Assembly: GCA_030035585.1 (NCBI GenBank) | Contig: CM057464.1 | Span: 29,529,465-29,593,464, forward strand | DNA length: 64,000 nt | From: Dugong dugon | Lineage: Eukaryota > Chordata > Mammalia > Sirenia > Dugongidae | Reading direction: 5' to 3' | Shown: positions 11,828 through 24,031 of the stretch, one piece after another | How positions within the stretch are numbered: the stretch's first letter is position 1 | Layout: every line of letters begins with the position of its first letter | Made by a program: the position numbers and the translations under genes | Notes under the pieces: model-generated | What the model was told of the DNA's origin: nothing | Databases searched by the model: none | What the model saw: the letters and a program-made list of their open reading frames with translations, nothing else

Positions 11828-14128
11828 TGTATTACAGGTGAAGGTTTACAGAACAAATAGTTTCTCATGAAACAGTAGTACACATACTGTTTTATGACAT
11901 AGGTTAATAACCCCATGACATGTCAACCCTCTCCCTTCTTGACCTTTTTTTTTTGGTGAAAATATACATAGCCAAAGATACACCATTTCAAATATTTCTA
12001 CATGCACAGTTCAGTGACATCGACTACTCCCTTCAAATTGTGCTGCTATTCTCACTTTAGATGAAGGTTTACAGAACAAAATAGTTTCTCATTAAACAGT
12101 ACACATGTTGCCCTATGACAATGGTTAACAACCTCAAAACACATCAACACTATCCTTATTCAACCTTGGGTTCCTTAACACCAGCTTTCCTGTCCCCTTC
12201 TGCCTTCTAGTCCTTGTCCCTGGACTGCTGTGTCTCATTAGTCTCATTTGGTTTTATTCGGCTGTCCAATCCCCAGCTGAACGGTGAACCTCTGAAGTGA
12301 CTTCACCACTGAGCTCAAAGGGTGTCTGGGGGCCATACTCTCGGGGTTTCTCCAGTCTTCTTTAGGTCAGTAAATCTGGTCTTTTTTTGTGAGTTAGAAT
12401 TTTGTTCTACATCCTTCTCCAGCTCTGTCCAGAACCCTCTGTTGTGATCCCCATGAGAGCATCTAGCTGTACTGGACTCAGTCTGGTGGAGGCCTTGGTA
12501 GCTGTGGTCCATTAGTCCTTTGGACTAATCTTTCCCTTGTATCCTGTTCTCTCCACACTCCCTTGATCCCGAAGGGATGAGACCAGTGGAGTATCTTAGA
12601 TGGCTGCTCATAGGCTTTTAAGACTCCAGACACCATCACCAAGGTAGAATGCAGACCATTGCCTTTATAAACTGTGTTATGCCAACTGAGCTAGATGTTC
12701 CCAGAGACCATGGTCCCCACAGCCCTCAGCCCAGCAAGTCAGTCCCTCAGGGAGTTTAGATGTGTCCATGGAGCTTCCATGACCTTTCCTTGTACAAGTG
12801 GTGCTGGTTTCCCCAGTATTGTGTACTGTCTCAACCTTCACCCAAGAAACCACTTATCTATTGCCTATTTAGTATTTCCCCCCCACCCCTCCCATCCCTG
12901 GTAACCAGCAAAGATTGTTTCTTTTTGTGAGTAAAGTTTTACATGAGTTTTTACAGTAGAGGTCTCATACAATATTTGTCCTTTCGTGATTGACTTATTT
13001 CACTCAGCATAATGTCCTCCAGTTTCATCCATGTTATGAGATGTTTCACAGAATCGTTATTGTTCTTTATCGTTGCATGGTACTCCATTGTGTGTATGTG
13101 CCATAGTTTGTTTATCCTTTCGTGTGCTGATGGTCATCTATGTTGTTTCCATTTTTTTGCTGTTGTGAACAGTGCTGCAATGAATATGGGTGTGCATATG
13201 TCTATTCTTGTGAAGGCTCTTATTTCTCTAGGATATATTCCTAGGAATGGGATTGCTGGATCATATGTTATTTCTATTTCTAGCTTTCTAAGGAAGTGCC
13301 ATATCATTTTCCAAAATGGTTGTATCATTTTGCATTCCCACCAGCAGTGCATAAGAGTTCCAGTCTCCCCACAGCCTCTCCAGTATTTGTTATTTCCAGT
13401 GTTTTTGATTCATGCCAGTAATGCTGGGGTGAGATGGTATCTCATTGTGGTTTTAATTTGCATTTCTTTACTGGCTAGTGATCATGAGCATTTCCTCATG
13501 TGTCTGTTGGCTGCTTGAGTGTCTGATTTGGTGAAGTGTCTGTTCATTTCCTTTGCCCATTTTTCAATTGGATTATTTGTCTTTGTGTTGTAGAGGTGAT
13601 GGATTTTCTTATAGATTTTAGAGATTAGACTTTTGTCTGACTTGTGATGTCCAAAAATTTTTTCCCAGTCTGTACATTTTCTTCTAACTCTTTTGGTGAA
13701 GTCTTTTGATGAGCAAAAGTGTTTCTTTTTTAGAAGATCCCAGTAATCTAGCTTACCTTATAGGGTTTGTGCGTTGTTGGCTATGGTTTGTATCCTGTTA
13801 ATGCTGTGCATTAGTGCCTCTAGTGTTGATCCTATTTTTTCTTGAACTGCATGAACTGTATAGTTTTTGGCTTTATGTTTACGTCTTTGATCCATTTTGA
13901 ATTAGTTTTTGTGTATGGTGTGAGGTATAGGTCCTGTTTCATTTTTGTGCAGGTGGACATCCAGTTTTGCAAGCATCATTTGTTAAAAAGAGTATCTTTT
14001 CCCCATTTGGTGACCTTAGGTGGATGGTTTTACATCTGGATTCCAGATTCTGTTCCATTGGTCAATGTATCTGTTGTAGTACAAGTACCAGGCTGTTTCA
14101 ACTACCTTAGCTGTATAGTAGGTTCTGA
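11828..14128 (-). mobile_element. L1 3' UTR and ORF2 C-terminal part
   Basis: Reading right to left, 14128-13000 is the ORF2 C-terminal region (in sense 'gaatgcaaaatgatacaacc' and HCWWECKMIQPFWKMIWHFL, about 13350-13290). It is followed by the 3' UTR and a doubled terminal unit (11828-12057). It most likely belongs to the same element as 15662-21038, which resumes about 1 kb further upstream in ORF2; the intervening L1 text is absent and a plus-strand L1 sits there instead. Stops are common, so it is non-functional. Confidence 0.85.
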
Positions 14129-15661
14129 AGTCAGAAAATGATATGGCACTTCCTCAGAAAGCTAGAAATAGACATACCATTCGATCCAGAAATCCCACTC
14201 CTAAGACTATATCCTAGAGAAATAAGAGTCGTCACTCGAATAGACATATGCACACCTATGTTCATGGCAGCATTGTTCACAATAGCAAAATGATGGAAAC
14301 AACGTAGGTGCCCATCAACAGATGAACGGATAAACTATGGTACATACACACAATGGAGTAGTATGCAATGAGAAAGAACAACAACGAATCTGTGAAGCCT
14401 CTCATAACATGGATAAAACTGGAGGACATTATGCTGAGTGAAATATGTCTATCACAAAAAGACAAATATTGTATGAGACCTCTATTGTAAAAACCGATTA
14501 AAAAGTTCACACGCAAAATGTAACAATCTTTGTTGGTTACCAGGGATGGGGGGAGGGAATACTAAATCCGCAATAGATAAGTGGTATCTGGGGTGAAGAG
14601 TGAGACAGTACACAATACAGGGGAAACTCGCACAACCTGTAGAAGGAAAGGTCATGGAAGCCCCATAGACGCATCGAAACTCCCTGAGGGACTGAATTGC
14701 TGGGAAGAGGGCTGTGGGGACCATGGTCTCGGGGAACATCTAGCTCAATTGGCATGACACAGCTTATAAAGACAATGCTCTACCTTCTACCTTGGTGAGC
14801 AGTGTCTGGGGTCTTAAAAGCCTGTGAGTGGCCATCTAAGATACTCAACTGGTCTCATCCCTTCTGGAGCAAGGGAGAATGAAGAGAACAGGATACGAGG
14901 AAAAGATTAGTCCAAAGGACTAATTGTCCACAGCTACCAAGGCCTCCACTGGACTGAGTCCAGTATAGCTAGATGGTGCCTGGCTACCACCACTGACTGT
15001 TCTGACCAGGATCACAACAGAGGGTTCTGGACAAAGCTGGAGAAGGATGTAGAGCATAATTCAAACTCACAAAAATAAGACCAGATTTACTGGCCTAAAG
15101 GAGACTGGAGTAACCCTGAGAGTATGGCCCCCAGACACACTTTTAGCTCATTGGTGAAGTTACCTCTGAGGTTCACTGTTCAGCCAGGGAGTGGATAGCC
15201 CCGTAAAACCAAATGAGACTAACAAGGTACAGGAGTCCAGTGACAAGGGCCAGAAGGCAGAAGGGGATAAGGAAGCTGTTGATAGGTAATACAAGGTTGA
15301 GTAAAGATATTGTTGATGTGTTGTGAGATTGTTAACCATTGTCATAGGGCAACATTAATAGTAACTGTTAAATAAGAAACTATTTTGTTCTGTAAGCCTT
15401 CATCTTAAGTGAGAATAACAGCACAATTGGAAGAGCGTAGTCAATGTCACTGAACTGTGTATGTAGAAATTTTTGAAATGGTGTATCTTCGGCTACGTGT
15501 ATTTTCACTGAAAGAAAAAAAAAAGGTTGAGAATTTAGAGGGTTAATATGTTGTGGGGTTGTTAACCAATGTCATAAAACAACATGTGTACTGCTGTTTC
15601 ATGAGAAACTATTTGTTCTGTAAGCCTTCACCTGAAGTACAATAAAATACTAAAAAAAAAA
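14129..15661 (+). mobile_element. L1 3' end, plus strand, 5'-truncated
   Basis: It starts inside the ORF2 C-terminal region ('atatggcacttcctcagaaa', 'cagatgaacggataaacta'), continues through the same 3' UTR as its neighbours in reverse, and ends with AATAAA and an A-rich run at about 15640-15661. Its terminal unit is doubled, as in the two minus-strand neighbours. With 11828-13314 it forms a large inverted repeat whose arms diverge by a few to perhaps fifteen percent by eye. Confidence 0.88.
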
Positions 15662-15893
15662 AGAAGAATAGTGGTACCATTAGGTGTTTTGTAAATGCTG
15701 TTTATATCATGAATGGATGGTGAATTTTGTCAGTTGTTTTTTCAGATCAATTGACCATGTGATTTTTCTAATTTATCCTGATAATATGGTGGATTACATG
15801 AATTGCATTTCAAACATTGAACCAGCCTGTACCCCTGGAATAAAAATCACTTGGTTATGCTCTTGAAGAAACTTCACTTGGTCATGATGTATA

Positions 15894-16062
15894 CAGGCAT
15901 ACCTTGGAGATATTGTGGGATTTGTTCCAGACCACCGCAATAAAGTGAATATCACACTAAAGCAAGTCACAAGGATTTTTTGGTTTCCTAGTGCATATAA
16001 AAGTTATGTTTACGCTATACTATAGTCCATGAAGTGGGCAATAGCATTATTATTTGGAAATT
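15894..16062. mobile_element. Tigger-like DNA transposon end fragment
   Basis: It starts with the inverted-repeat-like 'caggcataccttggagata' directly after TA (15892-15893), then 'ttccagaccaccgcaataaa' and 'agtgcatataaaagttatg', all typical of one end of a mammalian Tigger (TcMar) element. The other end is missing, and L1 ORF2 text resumes at about 16065. I recognise the family from its end sequence. Strand is not assigned because only an end is present. Confidence 0.75.
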
Positions 16063-16064
16063 TT

Positions 16065-18062
16065 GCTTCCCCTTCTATGCTCTGAAATAGCTTGAGTAGT
16101 ACTGGTACAAGCTCTTCTGTAAATATTTTGTAGAATTCTCCAGTGAAGCCATCTGGGCCAGGACTTTTTTTGGTTGGGAGTTTATTTCCTTTTCAATCTC
16201 TTCTCTTGTTATGGGTCTTTTCCAATTTTTAACGTCACTTTGTTGTAGTTTGGGTAGGTAGTGTGTTTCTAGAAATTTATCCATTTCCTCTAGGTTTTCA
16301 AATTTGTTGGAGTATAGTTTTTCATAATATTCTGTTTTAATCTTTTTTATTTCAATTGGGTCTGTTGTAATGTCCCCCATTTCATTTCTTACTTGGGTTA
16401 TTTGTGTCCTCTCCTGTTTTTCTTTTGTCATTCGGGCCAGTGGTTTGTCAATATTGTTGATTCTTTCAAAGAACCAACTTTTGGTTTTGTTGATTCTTTC
16501 TATTGTTTTTCTATTCTCTATTTCATTTATTTCTACTCTGATCTTTACTATTTACTTTCTTCTATGTTCTGAAATAGTTTGAGTAGTACTGGTATAAGAT
16601 CTTTTCTGAATGTTTGGTAGAATTCTGCATTGAAGCCATCTGGCCACGGCTTTATTTTGTTGGGAGTTTTTTTTTTTTTTAATTTACCTTTTCAATCTTT
16701 TCTCGTGTTATGAGTCTGTTCAGCTTTTCAACATCATTTTATGGTAGTTTGAGTAGGTAGTGTATTTCTAGAAATTATCCACTTCCTCTAGGTTTTCAAA
16801 CTTGTTGGAGTATAGTTTTTCATAATATTCTGTTATAATTCTTTTTATTTCAGTTGGGTCTGTTGTAATGTCCCCCATTTCATTTCTTATTTGGGTTATT
16901 GACATCCTTTCCTGTTTTTCTTTTGTCAGTCTGGCCAGTGGTTTGTTGATTTCGCTGATCCTTTCAAAGAACCAACTTTGGTTTTGTTGATTCTTTCTAT
17001 TGTTTTTCTATTCTCTATTTCATTTATTTTTGCTCTAATCTTTATTATTTCCTTTCTTCTAGTAGTTGTGGGCTTCTTTTGCTGTTCTCTTTCTATTTGT
17101 TTGAGTTCTGTAGTTAATGTTTTGATTTTGTCGCTTTCTTCTTTTTTGATGTGTGCATCAATTGCTATAAATTGTCCTCTGAGGACTGTCTTTGCTGTGT
17201 CCTGAAGGTTTTGGTATGATGTGTTTTCATTCTCGTTTGATTCTAGGAATTTTTTGATACCATCTCTGATTTCTTCTATTACCCAATGATGTGTAAGCAA
17301 GGTGTTATTCAGTTTCCATGTACTTGATTTTTTTCCCTTGGTCTTCCTGTTGTTAATTTCTACCTCGGTGGCTTTGTGGTCAGAGAAGATACTTTGTATC
17401 ATCTCAATGTTTTGGATCTTGTTGAGGGTTTCTCTGTGGCCTGAGATGTGGTCTATTCTGGAGAACTTTCCATGTGCATTGGAAAAGAATGTGTTCTTGT
17501 AGCTGTTGACTGTAATTTTCTATATATCTCTATGAGGTCATTTTGGCTGATCGTTCCATTTAGGTCTTCTGTATCTTTGTTGAGTTTCTTTCTAGATGTT
17601 CTGTCCTTTACTGAGGGTTTTGTGTTGAAGTCTCCTACTATTATTATGGAACTGTCAGTTTCTCTTTTCAGCACTGTTAGAGTTTGTTTTATGTATTTTG
17701 GAGCCCTGTCATTGGTCGCGTAGATGTTTATTATGGTTATGTCTTCATGATGGATCATCTTCTTAATCATTATATGGTGTCCTTCTTTGTCTTTTATGGT
17801 AGATATTGTTTTAACGTCTATTTTATCTGAGATTAGCATTTCCACTCCTGCTCTTTTTTGTAGCTATTTGCTTGATATATTTTTTCCATCCTTTATTTTT
17901 AATAAATTTACATCTTTGCTTCTAAGGTGTGTATCCTGTAGACAGCATATGGATGGATCTTGTTTTTTTTATCCTTTCTGTAACTCTCCATCTCTTTATG
18001 GGTGCATTGAGTCCATTTACATTCAGTGTAATTATTGATAGGTGTGAGTTTGTTGCTGTCAT
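16065..18062 (-). pseudogene. L1 ORF2 endonuclease and RT amino part, broken
   Basis: ORF2p is the endonuclease and reverse transcriptase of L1. The start codon is at 18062-18060 and reads MTATNSHLSIITLNVNGLNA, the usual L1 ORF2 start. Endonuclease motifs follow: IIIVGDFNTKPS (GDFN, about 17650) and SDHKATEV (SDH, about 17380). The linker toward RT ([20 protein letters not shown]) and [16 protein letters not shown]...YYEKLY follow. Stops fall at about 17848, 17450 and 16926, and a duplication of about 487 bp repeats the linker. The gene is dead. Confidence 0.88.
16072..17045. repeat. Tandem duplication of 487 bp inside L1 ORF2
   Basis: Two adjacent copies. Copy one (16072-16558) starts 'cttctatgctctgaaatag' and copy two (16559 to about 17045) starts 'cttctatgttctgaaatag'. 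Both run through 'gtagtactggta', 'gaagccatctgg', 'gtagtgt', 'catttcatttctta' and 'attgtttttctattctct'. The junction lies in a short shared word, cttct. The copies differ by scattered substitutions and small indels, so the duplication is not recent. Confidence 0.85.
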
Positions 18063-18529
18063 TTTGTAGTGGTTTTTTGGTGTTCTGATGTTTTCTTTGT
18101 TCCTCTTACTTTCCTGTGCTGAGTTCCTTTTGTTTGCAAATTTTTTTCATTTCTTTTGTTTTCGTAGGGTTTGTTTTACTGAGACTTTATGTTTTTATTC
18201 ATTTTGATGATTAGGTTTGTTAACTTTTTTTCTGTTTACCTTGAAATTTACCCTTATATTCCTAGGTTTGAACCAGTCTATTAATCACTTGGTATTGCCT
18301 TGCCTTCCTCTCCATTAGAAGGTTCTATCCCTACACTGTTTTTTCCTTCTTTTATTGTTCAGATGCTGTTGTCATTTAAAGATTAACCTCTCTGGTTCCC
18401 TGTTGTAATTCTTTTGCTTTTGGGTAGTCCGTAAGAGTTCATTTCCTAGGTTGTTATCTGGCTAGTAGAATCCTGTGTCCTATATTCAGTCTGTGGTCTG
18501 ATATTGTTTGCTCTCAGATTGAAGGAGTC

Positions 18530-19551
18530 CCTTTACTAAGTCTTATAAGTTTGATTTGGTTCTTACATAGTCCCTTAATTTCTGTTTATCTGGAAATGAC
18601 CTAATTTCACTATCTTATTTGAACGAGAGTTTTGCAGGATCTATTATTCTTGGCTTGAAATTTTTGTCTTTTAAGGTTTTATATATGTCATCGCATTGCC
18701 TTCTTGCCTCTGTGGTTTCTGCTGAATAATTCAAGCTTAGTCTTATTGTTTCTCCGCTGTATGTGACTTTTTGTTTTTCTCGAACTGGATTCTCAGGATT
18801 TTTTGTTTGTCTTTTGTTTTAGCTAGTGTGATTATGATATGCCTTGGTGATTTTCTTTTGGAGTCTATCCTATATGGGGTCCATTGAACTTCTTGGATGG
18901 TCAGCGTTTTATTTTTCATGATATTGGGGAAGTTTTCTCTCAGAAATTCTTCAATGATCTTCTCTGTGTTTTCTATTTTATCCCCCTGTTCTGAAACTTT
19001 GATCACTCCCATATTTTTGATTTTGCTTGTATCTCACATAATTCTCAGGGTTTCTTCACTTTTATTAGTTCTTTTTTCTGATTTTTCCTCGAAAAGAGTT
19101 GTATCCAAGTGTTTGTCTTCAATTTCGCTGATCCTGTCTTCCACCATTTCAGATCTACTCCTCAGCCCCTCTATGACACTGTCCATTTCTGAAATCTTAT
19201 TCTTTGTCTTTTGGATTCTAATTGTTGTTTTTGTATGATTTCTAGTTTTGAATTTATTTTAGCATTTTCTTCCTGTAGTATTTTCTTGAATTCTTTCATT
19301 TTTTTGTCTGTATTTTCCATGAATTTGTCTGCCTTTCCTATGAATTTGTTTATTTTTTTCTCTTTCTTGTCTGCTTTTTGCTTCAACTCTTGGATAATTC
19401 TTAATATTAGAGATTTGGATTCCCTATCAGTTAGTTCTGGTGCCTTTTCTTCTACTGGAATGTCATCTGGTATTTTATTTAGGACACCTACTGGAACCAT
19501 CCTGTCCTGTTTTTGTATATGTTTTGATATTGTCTGCTGTCTTTGGGGCAT
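18530..19551 (-). pseudogene. L1 ORF1, broken
   Basis: It starts at 19551 (MPQRQQTISKHIQKQDRMV). The coiled coil has an internal near-repeat (KINKFIGKADKFMENTDKKM), longer than that in the left-edge copy. The open frame ends at 19171. RRM text follows in pieces: KISEGSEQGDKIENTEKIIEE-like residues at 19012-18743 with ENFPNIMKNKTL, KRKSPRHIIITLAKTKDK and TAEKQ. The C-terminal domain continues in broken frames to about 18530. Function would be RNA binding in the L1 particle; this copy cannot make it. Confidence 0.85.
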
Positions 19552-21038
19552 TCAGTAGTTATCTTCCTCGTTTATTGATTACAGATTTGTTTGTTTTGTC
19601 CTGTTTTTTGTTTTGTTTGGTTATGTCTGAACAGGCGGGCTGTGTATTCTTTGTTGTTTGCTCATCTTTGGGCATGACACTTTTCACCTCCTTCTCCAAT
19701 AGGCAGGGTAAGTCACCTAGGTATGGTACAGCAGGGCAGGTCCAGCTGAAGGTGAGTTGCTGGGATGGGGTTTTTTTGTGGCATGTAGTAGGGCCAACAG
19801 TGTGGTCTGGGAATCAGTGTAGGGCAGGTTCCAGTAGGCCATGCCTGTGCTGCTTGGGAGTGTGATGTTCAGCACACGGTGCAGGAAGGCAGGAAGTGGG
19901 GGGGGGGGGGTTGTGATACGTGGAGCTAAGATGGGTATGGGAAAAAGAGAGAGAGGAGAGAGGAGCAGGAGCCAGAAACATACACCAAACAAAAAAACAG
20001 TGCTAAGAGAGCTTGCTATTGGAGTGGAGAGATGAGAGACTGAGAAATGGGGAAAAACAAAAATGAAAAAAAAGAAAAAGGGTAAAATAAAAATAAAAGA
20101 AAAGAATAAATCCAGAAACTGAAAATGAAGAAAGACACAAAGGGAATAAGAGAGAGAAGAAAACAGAACAAACAAACAAAGAAAAAAAACACATACAAAA
20201 AAAAAACAAGAAAAAAGAAATGCCCCAGGGTTATCCCTGTGCATCTGCCCAGAGTAAGGTAGTAGCTTCCAAGCCACACAGTACTTCCCAGATAGAAGGG
20301 GCTGCCAAGCCAAGAAAAGAAAAAACAAACAAACCAATAAAAACAGAACAAATCAGAGCCAACAAACAAAGGCCTGGCGGTCCCACCAGGGTGGTAGCAT
20401 GGGCCAGGAAGCAGTTTCACAGTCGAGCAGTGTTTCGCAGCCCTTCAGGAAGAAGCAAAGATGTCACCCGGAGCCAGGTATTTGAGAAAAAGGAGGGGGA
20501 GGTGGTGAGAGGCAAGGAAGAAATCTAAAGAAGCAGGAAAAAGCAACACCAGCAGCCCACAAATGGCACTCAGGGAGCCGGCTAGTGCAGGCGGATGGAA
20601 TCCAAGCAACATGGGAATGAAGCTGTTGCCCCGGCTAAAAGACTGTGGCCACGGGAAGCAGAGGCTGCCGAGTTGGGGTGAAGAAGGGTAGGGGGTGGGA
20701 AACCATATATCGCTGGCTACCAGTTGTTCTGTCTCCTGCTGGAATTTCTGTGAAGCTGCTTTGTCTTACCCCCTGTTTGCTGATCTCCTATTAGGAGTCT
20801 AAGATGACAGATCCGTGCTGCAGTAGCTGATAGGGGACCTCTGTATGTATCTCTCCTTGCTCTCTGTTTTTGGTCAGTTTCTTATTCAGTTCGGTGCTTG
20901 GTTGGTTCTTTATCTCTTCATTTGATGCTTAGGGTTTCAGCATTGACTTGTGACTCTGTTTGACTTAGTTTTTCCGATCTTTGCTGTGGAGGGACAGCGT
21001 GGTACTTCTGACTATAGGGCCATGTTGCCCGGAAGTTG
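19552..21038 (-). promoter_or_regulatory. L1 5' UTR, single-monomer form
   Basis: About 1.49 kb against about 1.91 kb in the edge L1s. Only one copy of the block marked by 'cggagccaggtatttgag' and 'aagcaacaccagcagccca' is present (about 20459-20740). The YY1-like core has mutated (agatgtcac at about 20460; agatgacag at about 20803). A plus-strand purine-rich run (20040-20220) lies next to ORF1. Confidence 0.7.
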
Positions 21039-22139
21039 CCAAAAAAATATTTTTAAGTGGAGGCCCATTTTGCAATAATTATATAACTAATAGGTGGCAG
21101 AACCTAGCCCCAGATAGACTGACTTCTAGTCAGTTCCAATTCACCCTGTTGCCTGTATGTATATTTTTAATAATCTATAAGATCAAGGATTCTAATTGCA
21201 TGTAGTGTCAATATTATTTTTCAACTACAAAAATATGGCTAACTTTCCTGATGCATGATAGTCACATTTCTTCATGCTGTAAGTAACATTAGACATTTGA
21301 CAATTATTTCTTTGAGAAGAACTAATTTGTTTTTGCTGCTGCATGTATTGCTTGCTTGGCTTCTGAGCATGCTATTTACGGTCTTATAACCTCTTAGAAT
21401 CATTTGTTCAAATGGAAAAACTTTTTTTTTTGTGTGTGTGTGTCTACAGAGTGAGTTGGTGCATCAGTTGTACCAGGGATTCGGAGTGCTATGATACAGC
21501 TTGACGTTTTTCCAGAAGACCACGGAGCATTCCATGACTCTGCCCTCACAATACCCTTTTGTCAGCCATGTTTTTGGAATAGGCATTGCTCCAAGCATAG
21601 TATTCTTATTCATTCGCTACACTTGTCCAGTTCTGATGAGCTATATTTCATTTAAAAAGCACTACGTTGAGGTGTGTAAATGATTGATTTTCATTACTAC
21701 ATTTTTGGTAATCCTGGATCATCCTTTATGCTATATGACTTTAAATTATGCTGATGAAACTGCTGAAAATTCAGATGTGGAAGGATGAGGCAGAGCCAAC
21801 ACAAACCCACTGTTTGATTCCAGACTTTTAGCAAAATATGTTTGATTTAAGGGAGGACCCTGAATGCCAGCAAGGTTATCTAGGCCCCTATGTTTCACAG
21901 TGATTATTCTGGATGCATTACATGTCTACACAGCACAGAGTGAAGAATAACACTTGCATAGTTCACTTTATTGTACCATCAGAAAATCTGACATTTACTT
22001 AAGTTAATTAGGTAAATTTCTAAAGTGGAAAATTTCTTAAAATGAATTTGTTCAGTTTGACTTTCTACTCTAAAATAGATAATCTCTTCATAGAGTAGAA
22101 GTCTCTGTTATGGAGTAAAAAACAAAACAAATAAAAAAA
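21039..22139. other. Unique intergenic sequence with a short GT run
   Basis: No repeat family recognised apart from a T-run with (GT)n at about 21421-21442. Short open frames have no support. Confidence 0.45.
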
Positions 22140-22345
22140 AAAGAGTTTACTAGCTTTGAAATTGTGGGCCGTTCAGTGATTTTTTTTTTTTAAATCTATT
22201 TTGCTTATCTATAAAAAGAAGATAATCTAAATTGCAGATGTTGCAAGTTTAAGTAATGCATTAAGGCACAACCTATTACATGATTCACAGTAGGCATTCA
22301 ATGATAGCTGATTAGATTATTATTATATGTGGATAATAGCAATTA
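22140..22345 (+). mobile_element. MIR, 3' part
   Basis: Old tRNA-derived SINE. The text parallels the MIR body: 'ttgcttatctataaaaagaa', 'ataatctaaattgcagatg', 'aagtttaagtaatgca' and 'cacagtaggcattcaatgat'. Diverged; assigned by remembered consensus. Confidence 0.65.
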
Positions 22346-22640
22346 TCATCACTATTAAAGTAGGGGTTCACAACCTTGTCACCTCCAAAGAGCCATTGAA
22401 TTATTTTTCCCTTCTGGACTCTAAGATGGATTTTGTCAGTATGAAACTACTTTTAAGAAGTAATCTTTGATTAGTTTTTCATATTTAAAAGTCAGAGGTA
22501 CTCAGAACTGTTAAAAAAAGATTCTACTGAGCATACTTGACTGATTTATCAGAGTGAGTGCACATAATCTTAGTATAATCAAAGGAATTTAATGCTGTGT
22601 GGAGCCTCTACAGCTTCATCTTTAGCAAGAGTACCATGGT
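22346..22640. other. Unique sequence
   Basis: Nothing recognised; AT-rich with no sustained frame. Confidence 0.4.
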
Positions 22641-22753
22641 CACTGCAGAGTGGAACTGCCCCATAGGGTTTCCAAGGAGTGGCTTGTGGATTCCAACTGC
22701 TGACCTTTTGGTTAGCAGCCAAGCTCTTAACCACTGTGCTATCAGGGCTCCGG
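22641..22753 (-). mobile_element. AfroSINE, head part only
   Basis: Reverse-strand copy: 'tgccccatagggtttccaag', 'gaccttttggttagcagcc', 'aaccactgtgctatcagggc'. The RTE-like tail is missing, so it was cut at its 3' end. Confidence 0.85.
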
Positions 22754-23045
22754 ACTGGATGGTACCTCCCAAAAAATATGTTGAAATCTTAACCCCCAGA
22801 ACCTGTGAACATGACAGTGCTTGGAAATAGGGTCTTTGAAAATGTTATTTGTGAAGTTAACATGAAGTCATACCAGAGTAGGTTGGATCTTAATCCAATC
22901 TAAGAGTTGTTCTTGTGAAAGAGGAGAACCGACACAGAAAGACGCACTGGAAGAAGGTCATGTGAAAATACATCTTCAAGCCTAGGAATGATAAGAAATG
23001 CCTGGGACTACCGTAAATTGAAAGCAGCCCTGGAAAACTAATCCA
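22754..23045 (+). mobile_element. MLT1-like LTR fragment
   Basis: It contains 'gttgaaatcttaacccccag', 'tggaaatagggtctttga' and 'ggatcttaatccaatctaag', phrases typical of MLT1/MaLR LTRs. Heavily diverged, without clear ends. Confidence 0.7.
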
Positions 23046-23759
23046 CTCACTAAACCTTCTGGGGGAAAAAAAAAACACAAAAAAACCCTAACCTCTTTGG
23101 GCATCTTGATGAATCTCTAGTGGCCCAGAGACCCCCACACTAGGAAATACTGAATAAGGTGAAATGCCTTTAGGGTACAGAGTAAGGAATTTTTAGAGTA
23201 CATACTAAAGCAGGAAGGTCATCAGTATGTATTAAAACTACACAGGGAAAACTGTCAGGCTTCTAGAAACTAAAAACATATCAAAGAGACAATCCATCTG
23301 CTGCTGGGGTGTGGGCTGATATGAATAAACTTCAGACTGTGGGAAATATGGCCAGGCCTCACAGGAAGAAGGATGCCAAGCGTATACAATGTATGACTGA
23401 TTACAGGAGCCAAGTGGAGCCCCTCCTATTTGCCAAGATGGCAGATTCCAGGACAGTGGCAGATGTGATTAATCTGACTTCATGGAGCATAAAATGTCTG
23501 CTCTCATCCTTAGAGAAGAAAACATGATCTTTCAACATCATTTGCATGCAAGGGAAAACCCCCAGGATCTCTCATGGGTGTTTCAGAGCATGACATAGAA
23601 CAGGAGACATTGCTTTGTGATACAAGTATCATAGAAAGAAGAAAAAAATGGCCTGTTGGAGAAAAGCAGATGAGCCCCACTTGCAGATGTGAAGAAACCT
23701 AGTTTCCAGTGGTGGAGGGGTAGGTAGCTCAATGTGGAAAAGCATAGCAGTGATCCATG
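23046..23759. other. Unassigned sequence
   Basis: It includes a locally GC-richer part (23300-23500) with an open run of 72 codons (23309-23527) that resembles no protein I know. It could be an old LTR or plain unique DNA. Confidence 0.4.
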
Positions 23760-23955
23760 AGCTAGGAGTATATCCGACTTAATTTTATAGTGTCAATTCA
23801 GCAACTTACTACCTATCTGGACTTGGGCATTTTACTTACCCTTTCTGGGCCTTAGTTTTCTCAGTGTAAGCTTAGTATTATAATACCGATTTAGAGGTTA
23901 CTGTATTAAATTAAGTAATATAACACAGGCAAAGTGTCTAATAAAATTGGACAGT
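23760..23955 (+). mobile_element. MIR
   Basis: The MIR order is visible: 'tcagcaacttactacctatc', 'ggacttgggcattttactta', 'ggccttagttttctcagtg', 'taataccgatttagaggtt' and 'ataacacaggcaaagtgtct'. Confidence 0.75.
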
Positions 23956-24031
23956 CGATACATGATTACATGATTACAAAGATTATTTGCACGTAATCAA
24001 ACCTGCAGATTGTAATGCATCTATTTTGCTA

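Larger units (their letters stand above)
15662..21038 (-). mobile_element. Near-full-length L1: ORF2, ORF1 and 5' UTR
   Basis: Read from 21038 leftward: 5' UTR to about 19552, ORF1 about 19551-18530, spacer, ORF2 from 18062 into the RT region. The 5' end resembles those at 3093 and 60990 ('ggagggacagcgtggtactt'). A Tigger fragment interrupts ORF2 at 15894-16062, and a tandem duplication lies at 16072-17045. The 5' UTR has only one copy of the monomer that is doubled in the edge L1s. The 3' part is probably 11828-14128. Confidence 0.9.

Noticed and set aside
14129..15661. Twin-priming inversion of a single L1
   Set aside because: Both halves carry complete 3' ends with terminal units; one twin-primed insertion would leave only one.
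19717..20337. 206-codon frame rich in F and L, suggesting a membrane protein
   Set aside because: It is a shadow of the polypyrimidine strand of the L1 5' UTR; the hydrophobic runs are low-complexity translation.
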